From NCBI GenBank assembly GCA_934446355.1, contig CAKSEC010000003.1:62001-126000 (forward strand): a stretch of DNA of 64,000 bases, read 5' to 3'. Positions within the stretch are counted from its first letter, which is position 1. Each line of letters begins with the position of its first letter. The position numbers were made by a program, and so were the translations under genes. Source of the DNA: an uncultured Oscillospiraceae bacterium (lineage in GTDB: Bacteria; Bacillota; Clostridia; Oscillospirales; Ruminococcaceae). Under the pieces are notes generated by a model. It had not been told where the DNA came from, did no database searches, and saw nothing but the letters and a program-made list of their open reading frames with translations. Positions 16,083 to 24,567 of the stretch are shown in pieces.

Positions 16083-16738
16083 ACGCTGAAAAATCTGAGA
16101 TAATCTGACAGGCTGCTGCAGTAATAGTGGGCGGTGCGTTTCAGTTCGTCCTGCTGCGGCTCGGAGATATCCGAAACCGCAGCGGTGAGAAAGCCCGCCG
16201 CCTTTGCCGTACTTACCGCCATGAGAGAATCCTCGAACACTGCGGTGTGTTCCGGCGTACTTCCGGCAAGCTTTGCCGCAGTCAGAAATATGTCGGGCTT
16301 GTCCTTTCCGCCGCATTCACGGCAGGTGACCATTCCGCAGAACATATCAAGTATGTCAAGGCGCTTCATAGCCGCCGCTGAAAGTTCCCTGTCGCCTGCG
16401 GTGGCTATAACGGCGGGAATGCCGCATTCTTTCAGCTTTGTCAGAAGCTGAAATGCGCCGGACTTCAGTTCGCATTCGCTGCGGTAGAAGTCCGACAATA
16501 TATCGAGCAGAGCGGTTCTGACCTGCTCAGGCGTCTGCCGCAGGCGGTAATGCCCACTGAGGTAGCTGCAGCCCTCTTCAAGCGACATTGAGCTGAGGAT
16601 TTCGGGCAGCTCAGTTTCCGGCGTTACGCCAAGGCTGCGCAGGAATCGTCCGCCGAGGTCCTCCCATATTCCGGAGGAATCGAGCAGCGTGCCGTCAAGG
16701 TCGAATACAGCCGCCTTTATGCTGCTTAATTCCCTCAC
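16025..16738 (-). CDS. HAD-superfamily hydrolase (beta-phosphoglucomutase-like)
   Basis: Predicted phosphatase or phosphoglucomutase-like enzyme of 237 residues. Motif I is VFDLDGTLLDSS near residue 13, with a helical cap domain after it. Motif III is around GGKDKPDIF and motif IV is VFEDSLMAV. The GTG start overlaps the upstream lipoprotein stop (GTGA), so the two are translationally coupled. The substrate is not predictable. The last 58 nt overlap the 3' end of spoIIP on the opposite strand. Confidence 0.88.
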   Translation of the reverse strand: MRELSSIKAAVFDLDGTLLDSSGIWEDLGGRFLRSLGVTPETELPEILSSMSLEEGCSYLSGHYRLRQTPEQVRTALLDILSDFYRSECELKSGAFQLLTKLKECGIPAVIATAGDRELSAAAMKRLDILDMFCGMVTCRECGGKDKPDIFLTAAKLAGSTPEHTAVFEDSLMAVSTAKAAGFLTAAVSDISEPQQDELKRTAHYYCSSLSDYLRFFSVQASEQSASARISPSNSPV

Positions 16739-17385
16739 TGCGCCGCAGTTATGCCGCCGAGGATATCTTCGATTAGCTGTGCGGAATCGTGCGAATAGTA
16801 GTAGCACTGCAGCGAATAGAAGCTGTCGGAATACTCGAACGTAAACTCTGACTGTCCGAGAAGCAGCGTGTCGGGCTCCTGCTCCGAGGATACCTCAAAA
16901 TGCGAGAGCCAGCCGGTTTTGCCGCCGATAGTCTGCTCGCTCATGCTGCTGTCGTTTATCAGCATTCCGCTCGCCTGAAAGGATATGACGGAGGTGTCGT
17001 GGTTGGTGCGGGCGTAATCAGTCACGCTGAGCCGTTCGCCGGTGTTCTGTGCGGCGGATATCTCCTGACTGCTGAGGAACACTATTGCTGATTTATCGGG
17101 GCTTTCAGCGTAAACAAGGTAGGTCATGCCGATATCGGCGTAATCCTGCTTCATCTCGCTGGCGGTTTCCTCGTTCGTGGCTGAAAGAGCCGCTAGCTGC
17201 TTGTATATTTCATCGCCCGCACTGCAGCTCCAGTCCTGCGGGAACGATATGCTTATCCCTGCGGCGGTAGCCGTGCTGCCATTGTCCGTGCTCTCGACCG
17301 CCGCCGTTGGTTCACTGCTGCCTGAGCAGGCGCACAGTGACGATATTCCGGCGAGGAGCAATGCTGTGATAATTAGTTTTTTCAT
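16735..17385 (-). CDS. secreted lipoprotein of unknown function
   Basis: A 216-residue protein with a clear lipoprotein signal: MKKLIITALLLAGISSLCAC, the last Cys being the lipidated residue. The mature part starts with a Ser/Thr-rich linker followed by a PsbP/Mog1-like region (ISISFPQDWSC, then YLVYAESPDKSAIVFLS). I do not assign a function. ATG 17385 follows GGAG. It is coupled to the downstream HAD gene. A promoter lies at 17440-17468, directly beside family I hairpin copy 1. Confidence 0.8.
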   Translation of the reverse strand: MKKLIITALLLAGISSLCACSGSSEPTAAVESTDNGSTATAAGISISFPQDWSCSAGDEIYKQLAALSATNEETASEMKQDYADIGMTYLVYAESPDKSAIVFLSSQEISAAQNTGERLSVTDYARTNHDTSVISFQASGMLINDSSMSEQTIGGKTGWLSHFEVSSEQEPDTLLLGQSEFTFEYSDSFYSLQCYYYSHDSAQLIEDILGGITAAQ

Positions 17386-17439
17386 TGATATTCCATTTCT
17401 CCGGTAAGTGGGTGGGTCATTTATGGACGCTATGCGAAT

Positions 17440-17468
17440 ATTATACAGCATTGCGGAGGAAAAAGCAA
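17440..17468 (-). promoter_or_regulatory. sigma-A promoter for the lipoprotein-HAD operon
   Basis: On the minus strand, TTGCTT (17468-17463), 17-bp spacer, TATAAT (17445-17440). The -35 lies 10 bp from the edge of the family I hairpin element. Confidence 0.7.
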
Positions 17469-17477
17469 GCGGGAAAT

Positions 17478-17582
17478 CAGACTGGCGATAAACCCTCATC
17501 TTCGTCGTCACAATTATAACGACAGGCACAAAGCCTAGTCGTTATAATTGTTCCTAGAATCTGAGGGCTTCTCGCCAGTCTG
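17478..17582 (+). repeat. family I structured hairpin element, copy 1
   Basis: A nested, near-perfect hairpin. The outer stem is CAGACTGGCGA (17478-17488) with TCGCCAGTCTG (17572-17582). The middle stem is CCCTCA with TGAGGG. The inner stem is 14 bp (17510-17523 with 17538-17551), capped by AGGC-ACAAA-GCCT. Copy 2 at 53600-53702 keeps the loops and junctions but changes both sides of the outer and inner stems. Confidence 0.85.
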
Positions 17583-17682
17583 AGCGTAGACTTTTTCGAT
17601 TGTTATATGTTTTTTACGGATATGTTGACAGTATCGCCGCCGCAATTCACAGGCTCGTATGTTTTGCGAAGCCGTATTAGAT

Positions 17683-18360
17683 TCATGGTTTGGCTCTTTT
17701 CAGCCCGAAATGCTGTGCGAGTTTTTCGCATACCTCTTCACGTGTGTCGATCCCGTCGTCCTGCCGCACCAGCGTAAAGAACCCGCTTTCGGCGAATTTG
17801 CGGTAACACTCGCTGCTGTTTATAAGTGCCAGTCCCTCTTTGTAGTTTCGCATTACTGCCTGCGGGTCGCCGCAGCTTTCTATAACGCTGAGAATGAATT
17901 GCTTTTCAGGGTCGGAGCGGTCGAAAAACCGCTCCACGCTCATGGACTGCGGCGAAAGCATGACCGCAACGTGCTGATAGTCGGATATCTCTTTCAGCAG
18001 TTCCAGCGGGATATTCGTGTCAACGATGGCTCTTTTATCTTTGCATATCGAGATGAGCTCTGCGACCTCAAATTCCGCAGCTTCTCTGCCAACGCTGCTT
18101 ATCCAACGCTTGTATTCCTCCGGCGGGCGGGTGACGAAATCCCGCCAGTCGGTAAGCGTTTTTGTGTAGCAGATATCCGGCTGAAATTCGGGCTGAGCCA
18201 CTTTGTCGGATACGGCGCAGTGATAATTCTCTCCGCAGAAAATCATATCGTACCTTTCAGCGAGCATTTTGACCGCCGTTGACTTTCCGGCGTATGCCGT
18301 GCCGGTGATGAAATAGGCGTTGCGAAGATAGTGCTTAAGAATGTTGTTGGATATGTTCAT
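17683..18360 (-). CDS. P-loop NTPase/kinase-like protein
   Basis: A 225-residue soluble protein with Walker A GTAYAGKST at residues 20-28. The rest suggests a small-molecule or nucleoside-kinase-like fold: AIVDTNIPLELL may be the Walker B or lid region. I cannot name the family or substrate. The ATG follows AAAGGAG. It lies 68 nt downstream of an acetyltransferase gene on the same strand and may share its transcript. Confidence 0.75.
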   Translation of the reverse strand: MNISNNILKHYLRNAYFITGTAYAGKSTAVKMLAERYDMIFCGENYHCAVSDKVAQPEFQPDICYTKTLTDWRDFVTRPPEEYKRWISSVGREAAEFEVAELISICKDKRAIVDTNIPLELLKEISDYQHVAVMLSPQSMSVERFFDRSDPEKQFILSVIESCGDPQAVMRNYKEGLALINSSECYRKFAESGFFTLVRQDDGIDTREEVCEKLAQHFGLKRAKP

Positions 18361-18428
18361 TTCGCTGCTCCTTTAACGAGGTCATCTATAAGTATAATAT
18401 GTGTGTACCGTCTTATTATCTGCCTTTC

Positions 18429-18953
18429 TTAATATCGTATCACATATGTCATCTGCAGGTCGAACGGCTCGTCTTCCGCTATCTCAGGTATCGGTCTGTC
18501 TGTGAGTTCTGCGCCCATAGCACGGTAGAATGCGATGGTTTCCTCGGAGGAGCAGGCGGAAATATACAGTTCCTCTGCGCCCGCCTGTCTTGCTTCCTGA
18601 ATGCCCATCTTGAACAGTTTCCTGCCTAGCCCGCGTCCACGCAGGTCCGCTGATACGTGCATCATGTCGAGGATCATGCGCTTTCCGACAAGCGTTCTTT
18701 TCAGACCGATGAAGCCCACGACCCTGCTGTTTTCCTGTGCGATGTAGGTTATGTAGTATGGGCTGCCTATCATTCTGGCAACGCTGCGCTTTTTTTCGAG
18801 GTCCCAGTCTTCGGTGTAGGGCTGCTCGGTCAGCACGTATTCGCAGTTCTTTCCGCGCCAGACCTTTTTTACTTCGTGTTTCCTGTTGTAGTTATCGAGC
18901 ATATCCTCGCTGAAAATGTCGGCTGTAAGCTGCCTTATTTCTATCATATTCAT
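18429..18953 (-). CDS. GNAT-family N-acetyltransferase
   Basis: Acetyl-CoA-dependent acetyltransferase of 174 residues. The acetyl-CoA pyrophosphate loop is LRGRGLGRKLFKMG at about residues 108-121, and CSSEETIAFYRAMGAE is the family's C-terminal helix-loop. The substrate is unknown. The start lies 4 nt after AAAGGAAA. A consensus promoter with an inverted repeat in its spacer lies upstream, suggesting a dedicated repressor. Confidence 0.88.
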   Translation of the reverse strand: MNMIEIRQLTADIFSEDMLDNYNRKHEVKKVWRGKNCEYVLTEQPYTEDWDLEKKRSVARMIGSPYYITYIAQENSRVVGFIGLKRTLVGKRMILDMMHVSADLRGRGLGRKLFKMGIQEARQAGAEELYISACSSEETIAFYRAMGAELTDRPIPEIAEDEPFDLQMTYVIRY

Positions 18954-18986
18954 TGTTTCCTTTCTATGGTTGAATCTGTGTATTCT

Positions 18987-19015
18987 ATTATAACTAATCC
19001 GGTTAGTTTTGTCAA
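18987..19015 (-). promoter_or_regulatory. consensus promoter with operator-like repeat, acetyltransferase gene
   Basis: On the minus strand, TTGACA (19015-19010), 17-bp spacer, TATAAT (18992-18987). The spacer contains AACTAA-TCCGG-TTAGTT, an inverted repeat placed where a repressor would block RNA polymerase. Confidence 0.75.
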
Positions 19016-19076
19016 GGGCGATCTGCGTGATTTACGGCTTGAAAAAAGTCCCTTGGCAGGAATTTCAGAAAACCAC

Positions 19077-19105
19077 TTGATTTTTTGTGCGAAATAGAGT
19101 ATAAT
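19077..19105 (+). promoter_or_regulatory. sigma-A promoter for the SRP RNA (and perhaps dnaX)
   Basis: TTGATT (19077-19082), 17-bp spacer, TATAAT (19100-19105). Confidence 0.8.
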
Positions 19106-19133
19106 AGAAAAGCAAGTTATAATATAAGCAAAA

Positions 19134-19267
19134 AAATGCTTTCGATTATGGGGGCAGGCCCTGTGCAACGAGGTGCTGTGAACCATGTCAGGCGGGGAAC
19201 CGAGCAGCATTAAGCAGATTTCCTTGTGTGCCGCAGCCAGCCTGTTCCCATAATCGAGGGCATTTTG
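19134..19267 (+). ncRNA. ffs: signal recognition particle RNA (small bacterial type)
   Basis: The RNA scaffold of SRP, binding Ffh. The diagnostic domain IV reads GTCAGGCGGGGAACCGAGCAGC-like, with a GGAA tetraloop and the symmetric-loop bases around 19187-19208. The ends close a long helix: TCGATTATGGG (19142-19152) pairs with CCCATAATCGA (19247-19257), extended outward by AATGC/GCATT. I see no Alu domain, so this is the short 4.5S-like form. Its location directly before dnaX is the same as in Bacillus. The exact ends are estimated from the helix. Confidence 0.9.
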
Positions 19268-19275
19268 ACAATTAC

Positions 19276-19303
19276 GGGGGTGTATATCCGCCCCCATATT
19301 TCC
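19276..19303 (+). terminator. terminator or attenuator between SRP RNA and dnaX
   Basis: GGGGGTG (19276-19282) pairs with CGCCCCC (19289-19295) around a TATATC loop, followed by ATATTTCC. It probably ends the SRP RNA while letting some transcription enter dnaX. Confidence 0.6.
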
Positions 19304-19327
19304 TGTTGAAAGCAAGGGGGTGCGGCA

Positions 19328-21400
19328 GTGTATCTGGCATTATATAGAAAATATCGTCCCAAGACCTTTGACGACGTTATTTCTCAGCCGCATATAGTCA
19401 CCACCCTCAGGAATCAGATATCCACCGGACAGAACGCTCACGCCTATCTGTTTACGGGAAGCCGCGGTACGGGAAAGACCACCTGCGCAAAGATACTTGC
19501 GATGGCTCTTAACTGCAAGCACCCGGTGAACGGAAATCCTTGTCTTGAATGCGAATCCTGCCGCGAGATAGAAAACGGTTCTGCCACAGACGTGGTGGAA
19601 ATGGACGCAGCCAGCAACAACAAGGTCGAGGACGTGCATATCCTGCAGGAGCAGATAGCGTACACGCCGGTAAGCTGCAAATACAGAATATATATCGTGG
19701 ACGAGGTGCATATGCTGTCGGCTGCGGCGTTCAATGCGCTGCTAAAGACGCTTGAAGAACCGCCTCCCCATGTGATTTTCATTCTTGCAACGACTGAACT
19801 GCATAAGGTGCCGGCTACGATACAGTCACGCTGTCAGCGGTTCGAGTTCCGCAGGATAGACATTTCGGACAGCTCTGACAGGCTGATGAGCGTTGCAGAG
19901 AACGAGGGCTTCTCGCTGACGAGGGGCGCAGCCGAAATGATATCCCGCATTTCCGACGGCGGAATGCGTGACGCACTGTCGCTGCTCGACCGCTGCATTG
20001 CAGTCAGCAGAGAGGTGACGGAGGACGTTGTGCGTGACTGCGCAGGCGTTGCGGACGACAGATATATCCTTGAACTGGCGGAGCTTGCCGCAGCAAGGGA
20101 TATACCCGGCTGCATAAGGCTGCTGGAGCAGCTTTACAAGGCGGGCAAGGATATTTCAAGGATAATGGAGGAGCTTGGCGGGGTCTACCGTGACCTTATG
20201 CTGTGCAGGAGCGTTCCCGGAGAAAGGGAACTGCTTTCAGCCATGCCCGACGAATACCCCGAAATAGAGCGTATCGCTGAGATATATACGCTGGACGATA
20301 TAATGCGCTGCCTGACGCTTGTGCAGGAATGCGTTGACGGTATCTCGCGCACACGACAGCGCAGGGCGCTGGCAGAGATGTGCTTCGTAAAGCTTTGTAC
20401 CGGCGCGCCTACTGCGGCGCAGTCGGCGGAACAGCGTGCGGCTCAGCCGGTGACGCTTCCCGCAAGACCGACTAAGCCGGTCGTGGTGGATTTCAAGCCG
20501 ATGGGCAGCGAATTTACGCCGCTTCCCGACGAGAAGCTTTCGCCTAAGCAGGCGGCTGCAGTGAAGAAGATACAGGCGGTATTCAACCCGCCGGAGGAAA
20601 AGCCTGCTGAAAAAACGGTTTCCGTTAAAACAGAAGCGGCTGTGCCTCTCGCAGAGGTCGTACCTCTCGCAGAGGACGCTCCTCCCGCAGAGGCTTCATC
20701 ACAGTCTGAGGTAATTTCTCAGAAAGAGCCTGAAAAGGCGGTCAATGCAGATAAAGAGAATACGCTAAAGGAAACGCCGCCGGCTGCCGATATAAATAGC
20801 AGCGTTCCTGCTCAGGTAAATTCGGCGGACGTTCAGGCTGAGAAAGCTGCCGCAGTACCGGAGGATATACCGCTTCCGGAACTTAACAGCAAGCCTGCGG
20901 CGATAGAGGATATAGGCGCACCCCCGCCCCCCGACGAGCCGCCTGAGGAGTTCGTTCCGCAGAGGGAGTTCGACACTTCAGACAGACCGGCTGCCGCAGT
21001 TCAGGAGAAAAAGCCGGAAGTCAGGGCGGTACCCGCAGAGCCTGAGAAGCCTGAAAAACCTGCGGCGGCATATGAAAGCCTTGCGCAGGTGACGGACGAG
21101 CAGTGGAGGGACGTTATATCAAGGGTGAATCCGATGTACGGCTCGATGCTGGACGATTCCACCGCAAGCGTCAGCCCCGACGGCGTGCTTGAGATACGAA
21201 CTGCGAACACGCTGCTCCAGAATCAGGTGCAGGCAGGTTATCAGGGACTTGAGGACGAACTTGAAAAGGCGTTCGGCAAAAAGGTCCGTGCAAAGGTCAT
21301 CGCCGAAGAAGAAAAAAATACAGCGGAGGACAACAGCCACGCTGTAAAGGAGCTGCTCAGCAAAGCAGAGCGGCTCAATATAGAAGTACAATATAAGTGA
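19328..21400 (+). CDS. dnaX: DNA polymerase III subunits gamma/tau
   Basis: Clamp-loader ATPase; tau also ties the polymerase cores and helicase together. It has 690 residues. The AAA+ domain holds Walker A GSRGTGKT with Lys50, a zinc-binding group CKHPVNGNPCLECESC and the DEVH box. Domain III runs to about residue 360. A long Pro/Glu/Ala-rich linker (about 370-580) contains short imperfect repeats of PLAE type, and a C-terminal tau-like domain follows. It starts with GTG 19328 after AAGGGGG. It is followed 14 nt later by ybaB, the classic dnaX-ybaB pair. I see no obvious frameshift signal for making gamma. Confidence 0.96.
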   Translation: MYLALYRKYRPKTFDDVISQPHIVTTLRNQISTGQNAHAYLFTGSRGTGKTTCAKILAMALNCKHPVNGNPCLECESCREIENGSATDVVEMDAASNNKVEDVHILQEQIAYTPVSCKYRIYIVDEVHMLSAAAFNALLKTLEEPPPHVIFILATTELHKVPATIQSRCQRFEFRRIDISDSSDRLMSVAENEGFSLTRGAAEMISRISDGGMRDALSLLDRCIAVSREVTEDVVRDCAGVADDRYILELAELAAARDIPGCIRLLEQLYKAGKDISRIMEELGGVYRDLMLCRSVPGERELLSAMPDEYPEIERIAEIYTLDDIMRCLTLVQECVDGISRTRQRRALAEMCFVKLCTGAPTAAQSAEQRAAQPVTLPARPTKPVVVDFKPMGSEFTPLPDEKLSPKQAAAVKKIQAVFNPPEEKPAEKTVSVKTEAAVPLAEVVPLAEDAPPAEASSQSEVISQKEPEKAVNADKENTLKETPPAADINSSVPAQVNSADVQAEKAAAVPEDIPLPELNSKPAAIEDIGAPPPPDEPPEEFVPQREFDTSDRPAAAVQEKKPEVRAVPAEPEKPEKPAAAYESLAQVTDEQWRDVISRVNPMYGSMLDDSTASVSPDGVLEIRTANTLLQNQVQAGYQGLEDELEKAFGKKVRAKVIAEEEKNTAEDNSHAVKELLSKAERLNIEVQYK

Positions 21401-21414
21401 AAGGATAAACCGAA

Positions 21415-21762
21415 ATGAAAGCAAGATTACCACAGGGATATCAGAATTCCACCCCCAACATGAACCAGATGGTCAAGAAAGCCCAGAAAATGCAGGACGA
21501 TATCGCAAAGATACAGGACGAACTTGCAGTCAAGGAGTTCACAAAGCAGGTAGGCGGCGGTGCTCTGGAACTGGTAATGACCGGCGACAAGCAGCTTAAG
21601 TCCGTGACCCTCAAGCCTGAGGTCGTTGATCCGGAGGATATCGAAATGCTTCAGGACCTCATCATCAGCGGCGTAAACGAGATACTCAAGGAAGTTGACG
21701 ATTACGGTGCTGCTGAGATGGAAAAGGTGACCGGCGGCGTTTCTTTCCCCGGCTTCATCTGA
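21415..21762 (+). CDS. ybaB: YbaB/EbfC-family nucleoid-associated protein
   Basis: Small dimeric DNA-binding protein of 115 residues. It has the family's N-terminal helix MNQMVKKAQKMQDDIAKIQ, a central beta-sheet core with GGGALELVMTG, and the C-terminal KVTGGVSFPGF. It follows dnaX closely, as in most bacteria. The partner recR is displaced here by an inserted comEC gene. A GC-rich hairpin follows. Confidence 0.96.
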   Translation: MKARLPQGYQNSTPNMNQMVKKAQKMQDDIAKIQDELAVKEFTKQVGGGALELVMTGDKQLKSVTLKPEVVDPEDIEMLQDLIISGVNEILKEVDDYGAAEMEKVTGGVSFPGFI

Positions 21763-21786
21763 TGCACGCTGACATCATCATTAGCA

Positions 21787-21809
21787 GGGCGGATCGGCTT
21801 GATCCGCCC
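21787..21809 (+). terminator. GC-rich hairpin after ybaB
   Basis: GGGCGGATC (21787-21795) pairs with GATCCGCCC (21801-21809) around GGCTT. There is no real T-run, so it may be a pause or mRNA-stability element rather than a terminator. Confidence 0.4.
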
Positions 21810-21821
21810 ACAAGTGTTTGA

Positions 21822-23804
21822 ATGAGGCGGGAAAATATACAGGCGGTACTTAAACTGCCTGCGGTTGGACTAGGGCTGACTTATTTCACGGGCTGCCTTG
21901 TGGCGTACCTATCGGGCGACGTGATGAGGACGGTCATTCTGTGCATTGCCGGCGCAGCTGCTGCTGCGGCTGTGGCAGCGCACAGATTCAGGATATGGGC
22001 GGTCGGGCTTCTGCTCGGTCTGCTGAGCATGACTGCATACCTGCAGCTTTATTATCAGCCGCTGAGCGCAATGGACGGCAGCAGCGTCCGCACTGAATGC
22101 AGAATGCTTTCGGCTTCCACGGATCAGAACGGCTGGACGAGCGGCAGGGCGTTCTGCGTGATAGACGGGTATCCGGCGATGATCGGGATATCGGGAAGCT
22201 TTCAGGCGCAGACTGGCGATACGGTGAGCGCAGTGGTGGAACTTCAGCAGGCACGGCAGGATATGTTCACATTTTCTGACGGAGTGGTGCTGAACGGCAC
22301 GGTAAAAGAAACATTCGGCAGCAAGAGCGGATTCAGCCTGCTTTATCATGCGCAGAATATACGCAGTGCCGCCGCCAGTAAGCTTGGGTCGATTGGCGGC
22401 GAAGAAGCAGAACTTTGTAAAGGGATACTGCTTGGCGATACGTCGGGCTTTTCGCTCAGGCTGCGCAGAGATATCACACGCAGCGGCGTCAACTACATGA
22501 CCGCAGTTTCGGGTGCGCATATCACGCTGTGCATTATGATACTGATGGAGCTTTTCGGCAGGAACAAGCCGTTCCTGCAGGCGGGCATAGCGATAACCGC
22601 TGCGGTCGTTCTGGCGGTATTGTTCGGATTCACGCCGTCGGTCATGCGTGCGGGCGTGATGATGATACTGTGCAAGTGCGGGGTGCTGCTTCGCAGAAAG
22701 GCTGACACGACAAACTCGCTGTGCGCCGCAATTCTTGCGCTGACGCTGTTTTCGCCGTTTGCCGCCGCCGACCCTGCGCTGCAGATGTCCTGCCTTGGCG
22801 TGTTCGGCTCGGCGGTGGTAGGTCGGTCGCTGAACGGGCTGAGAAAATTCGGCTTTGAGCGGCACCCGCTTGCCGCAAAGCTGAAAGAGGCTGTCCTGCT
22901 TTCCTTTGGTGCAATGGTGTGTATCGCTCCGGTCAGTATTTCCTGCTTTGGCGGGATATCGCTGGCGGAGATACCTGCGTCGGTCATTCTTTCGCCGTTC
23001 TTTACGGCGGCGGTTTTGTTGGGTACCTTATTCCTTACGACAGGTCTTGGGCTGGTCGCAGAGCCGCTTGAATGGGTCATGGGCGCATTCAGGGATATAC
23101 TGTCGTTCTTTGGCGAGATGGAAGGCGCATGGCTAGCAATGGATAATGCGGCGGCAGTACCGCTGGCGTTTCTGGCGGCTGCGCTGCTCGTGACGGCGGC
23201 GTTTGTTCCGGATTATTCAAAGAATGCGCTGGAATGCTGCGTGCTGACGATACTGCTGTTTCTGTCGGTGGGGCTTCGCTCTTCAAGCGGGCGTATGCGG
23301 GTGGACATGGTGTCCGACGGGCAGAGCGGCGCTGCGGTATTCTGCAGCCGCAATGAAGCGGCGATAATCATTTCCGGAGATGGCGGCGGTCTTGCATATG
23401 AGATATACGACGAGTTAATGCGCAGCGGCATAACAAGGATCAGCCTGATAAACGCACCTCAGGCGGGCTATTCGGGAATGCACAGCATATCGCAGCTGAC
23501 GGAACTTTTCCCGACTGAGCGGATATTGTGTCCGGCAGATGTAATGCGGTATGCGGAGCATTTTGCCGGTGATGTGCAGATAGGTGCTGCTTCACAAAAA
23601 ATGACGGTGAACAGCAGGTCTATAGCCTGCGCCAAAGTCGGCGAACCCGTGCCGGAAACGGATATCGTGATATATTATGGCTACACGCTCAAAGAGCCGG
23701 AAGCGTTCTCGGCACTTCCGCTGTATTGCTCGTCAAGGCAGAAAAAGCTGCCGCCGGGCGGGATAAACATTTATCGTGAGCGTGTCAGGATAGAGTTGAG
23801 ATAA
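21822..23804 (+). CDS. comEC: ComEC/Rec2-type DNA uptake channel protein
   Basis: Integral membrane protein that in competent bacteria passes single-stranded DNA across the membrane. It has 660 residues. Three N-terminal membrane helices lead into a soluble OB-like region (about 80-180). The competence domain is marked by GILLGDTSG and TAVSGAHITLCIM, with 7-8 helices. The C-terminal region (about 490-660) resembles a metallo-beta-lactamase-like domain but without a visible HxHxDH motif. The start has no good ribosome site, so a start a few codons away is possible. No other competence gene is in the window. It lies between ybaB and recR. Confidence 0.88.
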   Translation: MRRENIQAVLKLPAVGLGLTYFTGCLVAYLSGDVMRTVILCIAGAAAAAAVAAHRFRIWAVGLLLGLLSMTAYLQLYYQPLSAMDGSSVRTECRMLSASTDQNGWTSGRAFCVIDGYPAMIGISGSFQAQTGDTVSAVVELQQARQDMFTFSDGVVLNGTVKETFGSKSGFSLLYHAQNIRSAAASKLGSIGGEEAELCKGILLGDTSGFSLRLRRDITRSGVNYMTAVSGAHITLCIMILMELFGRNKPFLQAGIAITAAVVLAVLFGFTPSVMRAGVMMILCKCGVLLRRKADTTNSLCAAILALTLFSPFAAADPALQMSCLGVFGSAVVGRSLNGLRKFGFERHPLAAKLKEAVLLSFGAMVCIAPVSISCFGGISLAEIPASVILSPFFTAAVLLGTLFLTTGLGLVAEPLEWVMGAFRDILSFFGEMEGAWLAMDNAAAVPLAFLAAALLVTAAFVPDYSKNALECCVLTILLFLSVGLRSSSGRMRVDMVSDGQSGAAVFCSRNEAAIIISGDGGGLAYEIYDELMRSGITRISLINAPQAGYSGMHSISQLTELFPTERILCPADVMRYAEHFAGDVQIGAASQKMTVNSRSIACAKVGEPVPETDIVIYYGYTLKEPEAFSALPLYCSSRQKKLPPGGINIYRERVRIELR

Positions 23805-23830
23805 GATAGGGAACAGATAGGAGAAATTAC

Positions 23831-24427
23831 ATGGCTGAATTTATATCTGCACCGCTGGCACTTGCTGCGGAGCAGTTCGCAAAGCTTCCCGGAATAGGGA
23901 TAAAGACTGCGCAGCGGCTGGCGTACCATATGCTGAATCTTCCCCCGCACGAGGTGGAGGAGTTTGCCGAGGCGCTTGTGCGTGCGAGGAACGGCGTGCA
24001 GCTTTGCCGCTGCTGCCAGAACTTCACCGACAGGGAGGTCTGCGAGATATGCTCGGACGACAACCGTGACAAGGGCGTTATCTGCGTGGTGGAATCACCG
24101 AAGGACGTGTCCGCGTTCGAGCGTTCGGGCGGCTTCGAGGGAGTATACCACGTGCTGCACGGGCTTCTGTCGCCGATGGACGGCGTTACTGCGGAGGACC
24201 TTAAAATAAAGGAACTTATGGGCAGGCTGTCAGACGCCCGTGAAGTTATCATGGCGACTAATCCGACAGTCGAGGGAGAAGCCACCGCTGTGTATATCAG
24301 CCGCCTTATAAAGCCGATGGGAATAAAGGTGTCACGTCTGGCTTACGGACTTCCGGCAGGCTCTGCGCTTGAATTTGCGGACGATGTTACGCTGATGAAA
24401 GCACTGGAAAACAGAAGCGTACTATAA
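23831..24427 (+). CDS. recR: recombination mediator protein RecR
   Basis: Works with RecO and RecF to load RecA at single-strand gaps. It has 198 residues, the family's usual size. An N-terminal helix-hairpin-helix (KLPGIGIKTAQRLA) is followed by the C4 zinc finger with Cys59, Cys62, Cys71 and Cys74, a TOPRIM domain (ICVVESPKDV, ATNPTVEGEATA) and a C-terminal Walker-B-like end. It comes 26 nt after comEC. A weak hairpin follows. Confidence 0.97.
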   Translation: MAEFISAPLALAAEQFAKLPGIGIKTAQRLAYHMLNLPPHEVEEFAEALVRARNGVQLCRCCQNFTDREVCEICSDDNRDKGVICVVESPKDVSAFERSGGFEGVYHVLHGLLSPMDGVTAEDLKIKELMGRLSDAREVIMATNPTVEGEATAVYISRLIKPMGIKVSRLAYGLPAGSALEFADDVTLMKALENRSVL

Positions 24428-24462
24428 TATTTGCAGACATTCACATCGTGCAACAAAAAAAT

Positions 24463-24488
24463 CCCGCAGCCTTATGGACTGCGGGTAA
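24463..24488 (+). terminator. weak terminator after recR
   Basis: CCCGCAG (24463-24469) pairs with CTGCGGG (24478-24484), followed by TAAATTTG. An A-run before it could make it work on the minus strand instead. Confidence 0.45.
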
Positions 24489-24532
24489 ATTTGTCACCTG
24501 CACGAAAAAAGGAAGGAAAACGCACAGGCGTA

Positions 24533-24549
24533 TGATGAATGATTCATCA
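24533..24549. promoter_or_regulatory. 17-bp perfect palindrome, operator-like
   Basis: TGATGAAT-G-ATTCATCA. It lies just before a strong Shine-Dalgarno sequence and a very short reading frame. The single-base centre favours a protein-binding site over an RNA hairpin. Confidence 0.4.
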
Positions 24550-24567
24550 AAAGGGGAGGTAGGTTAT

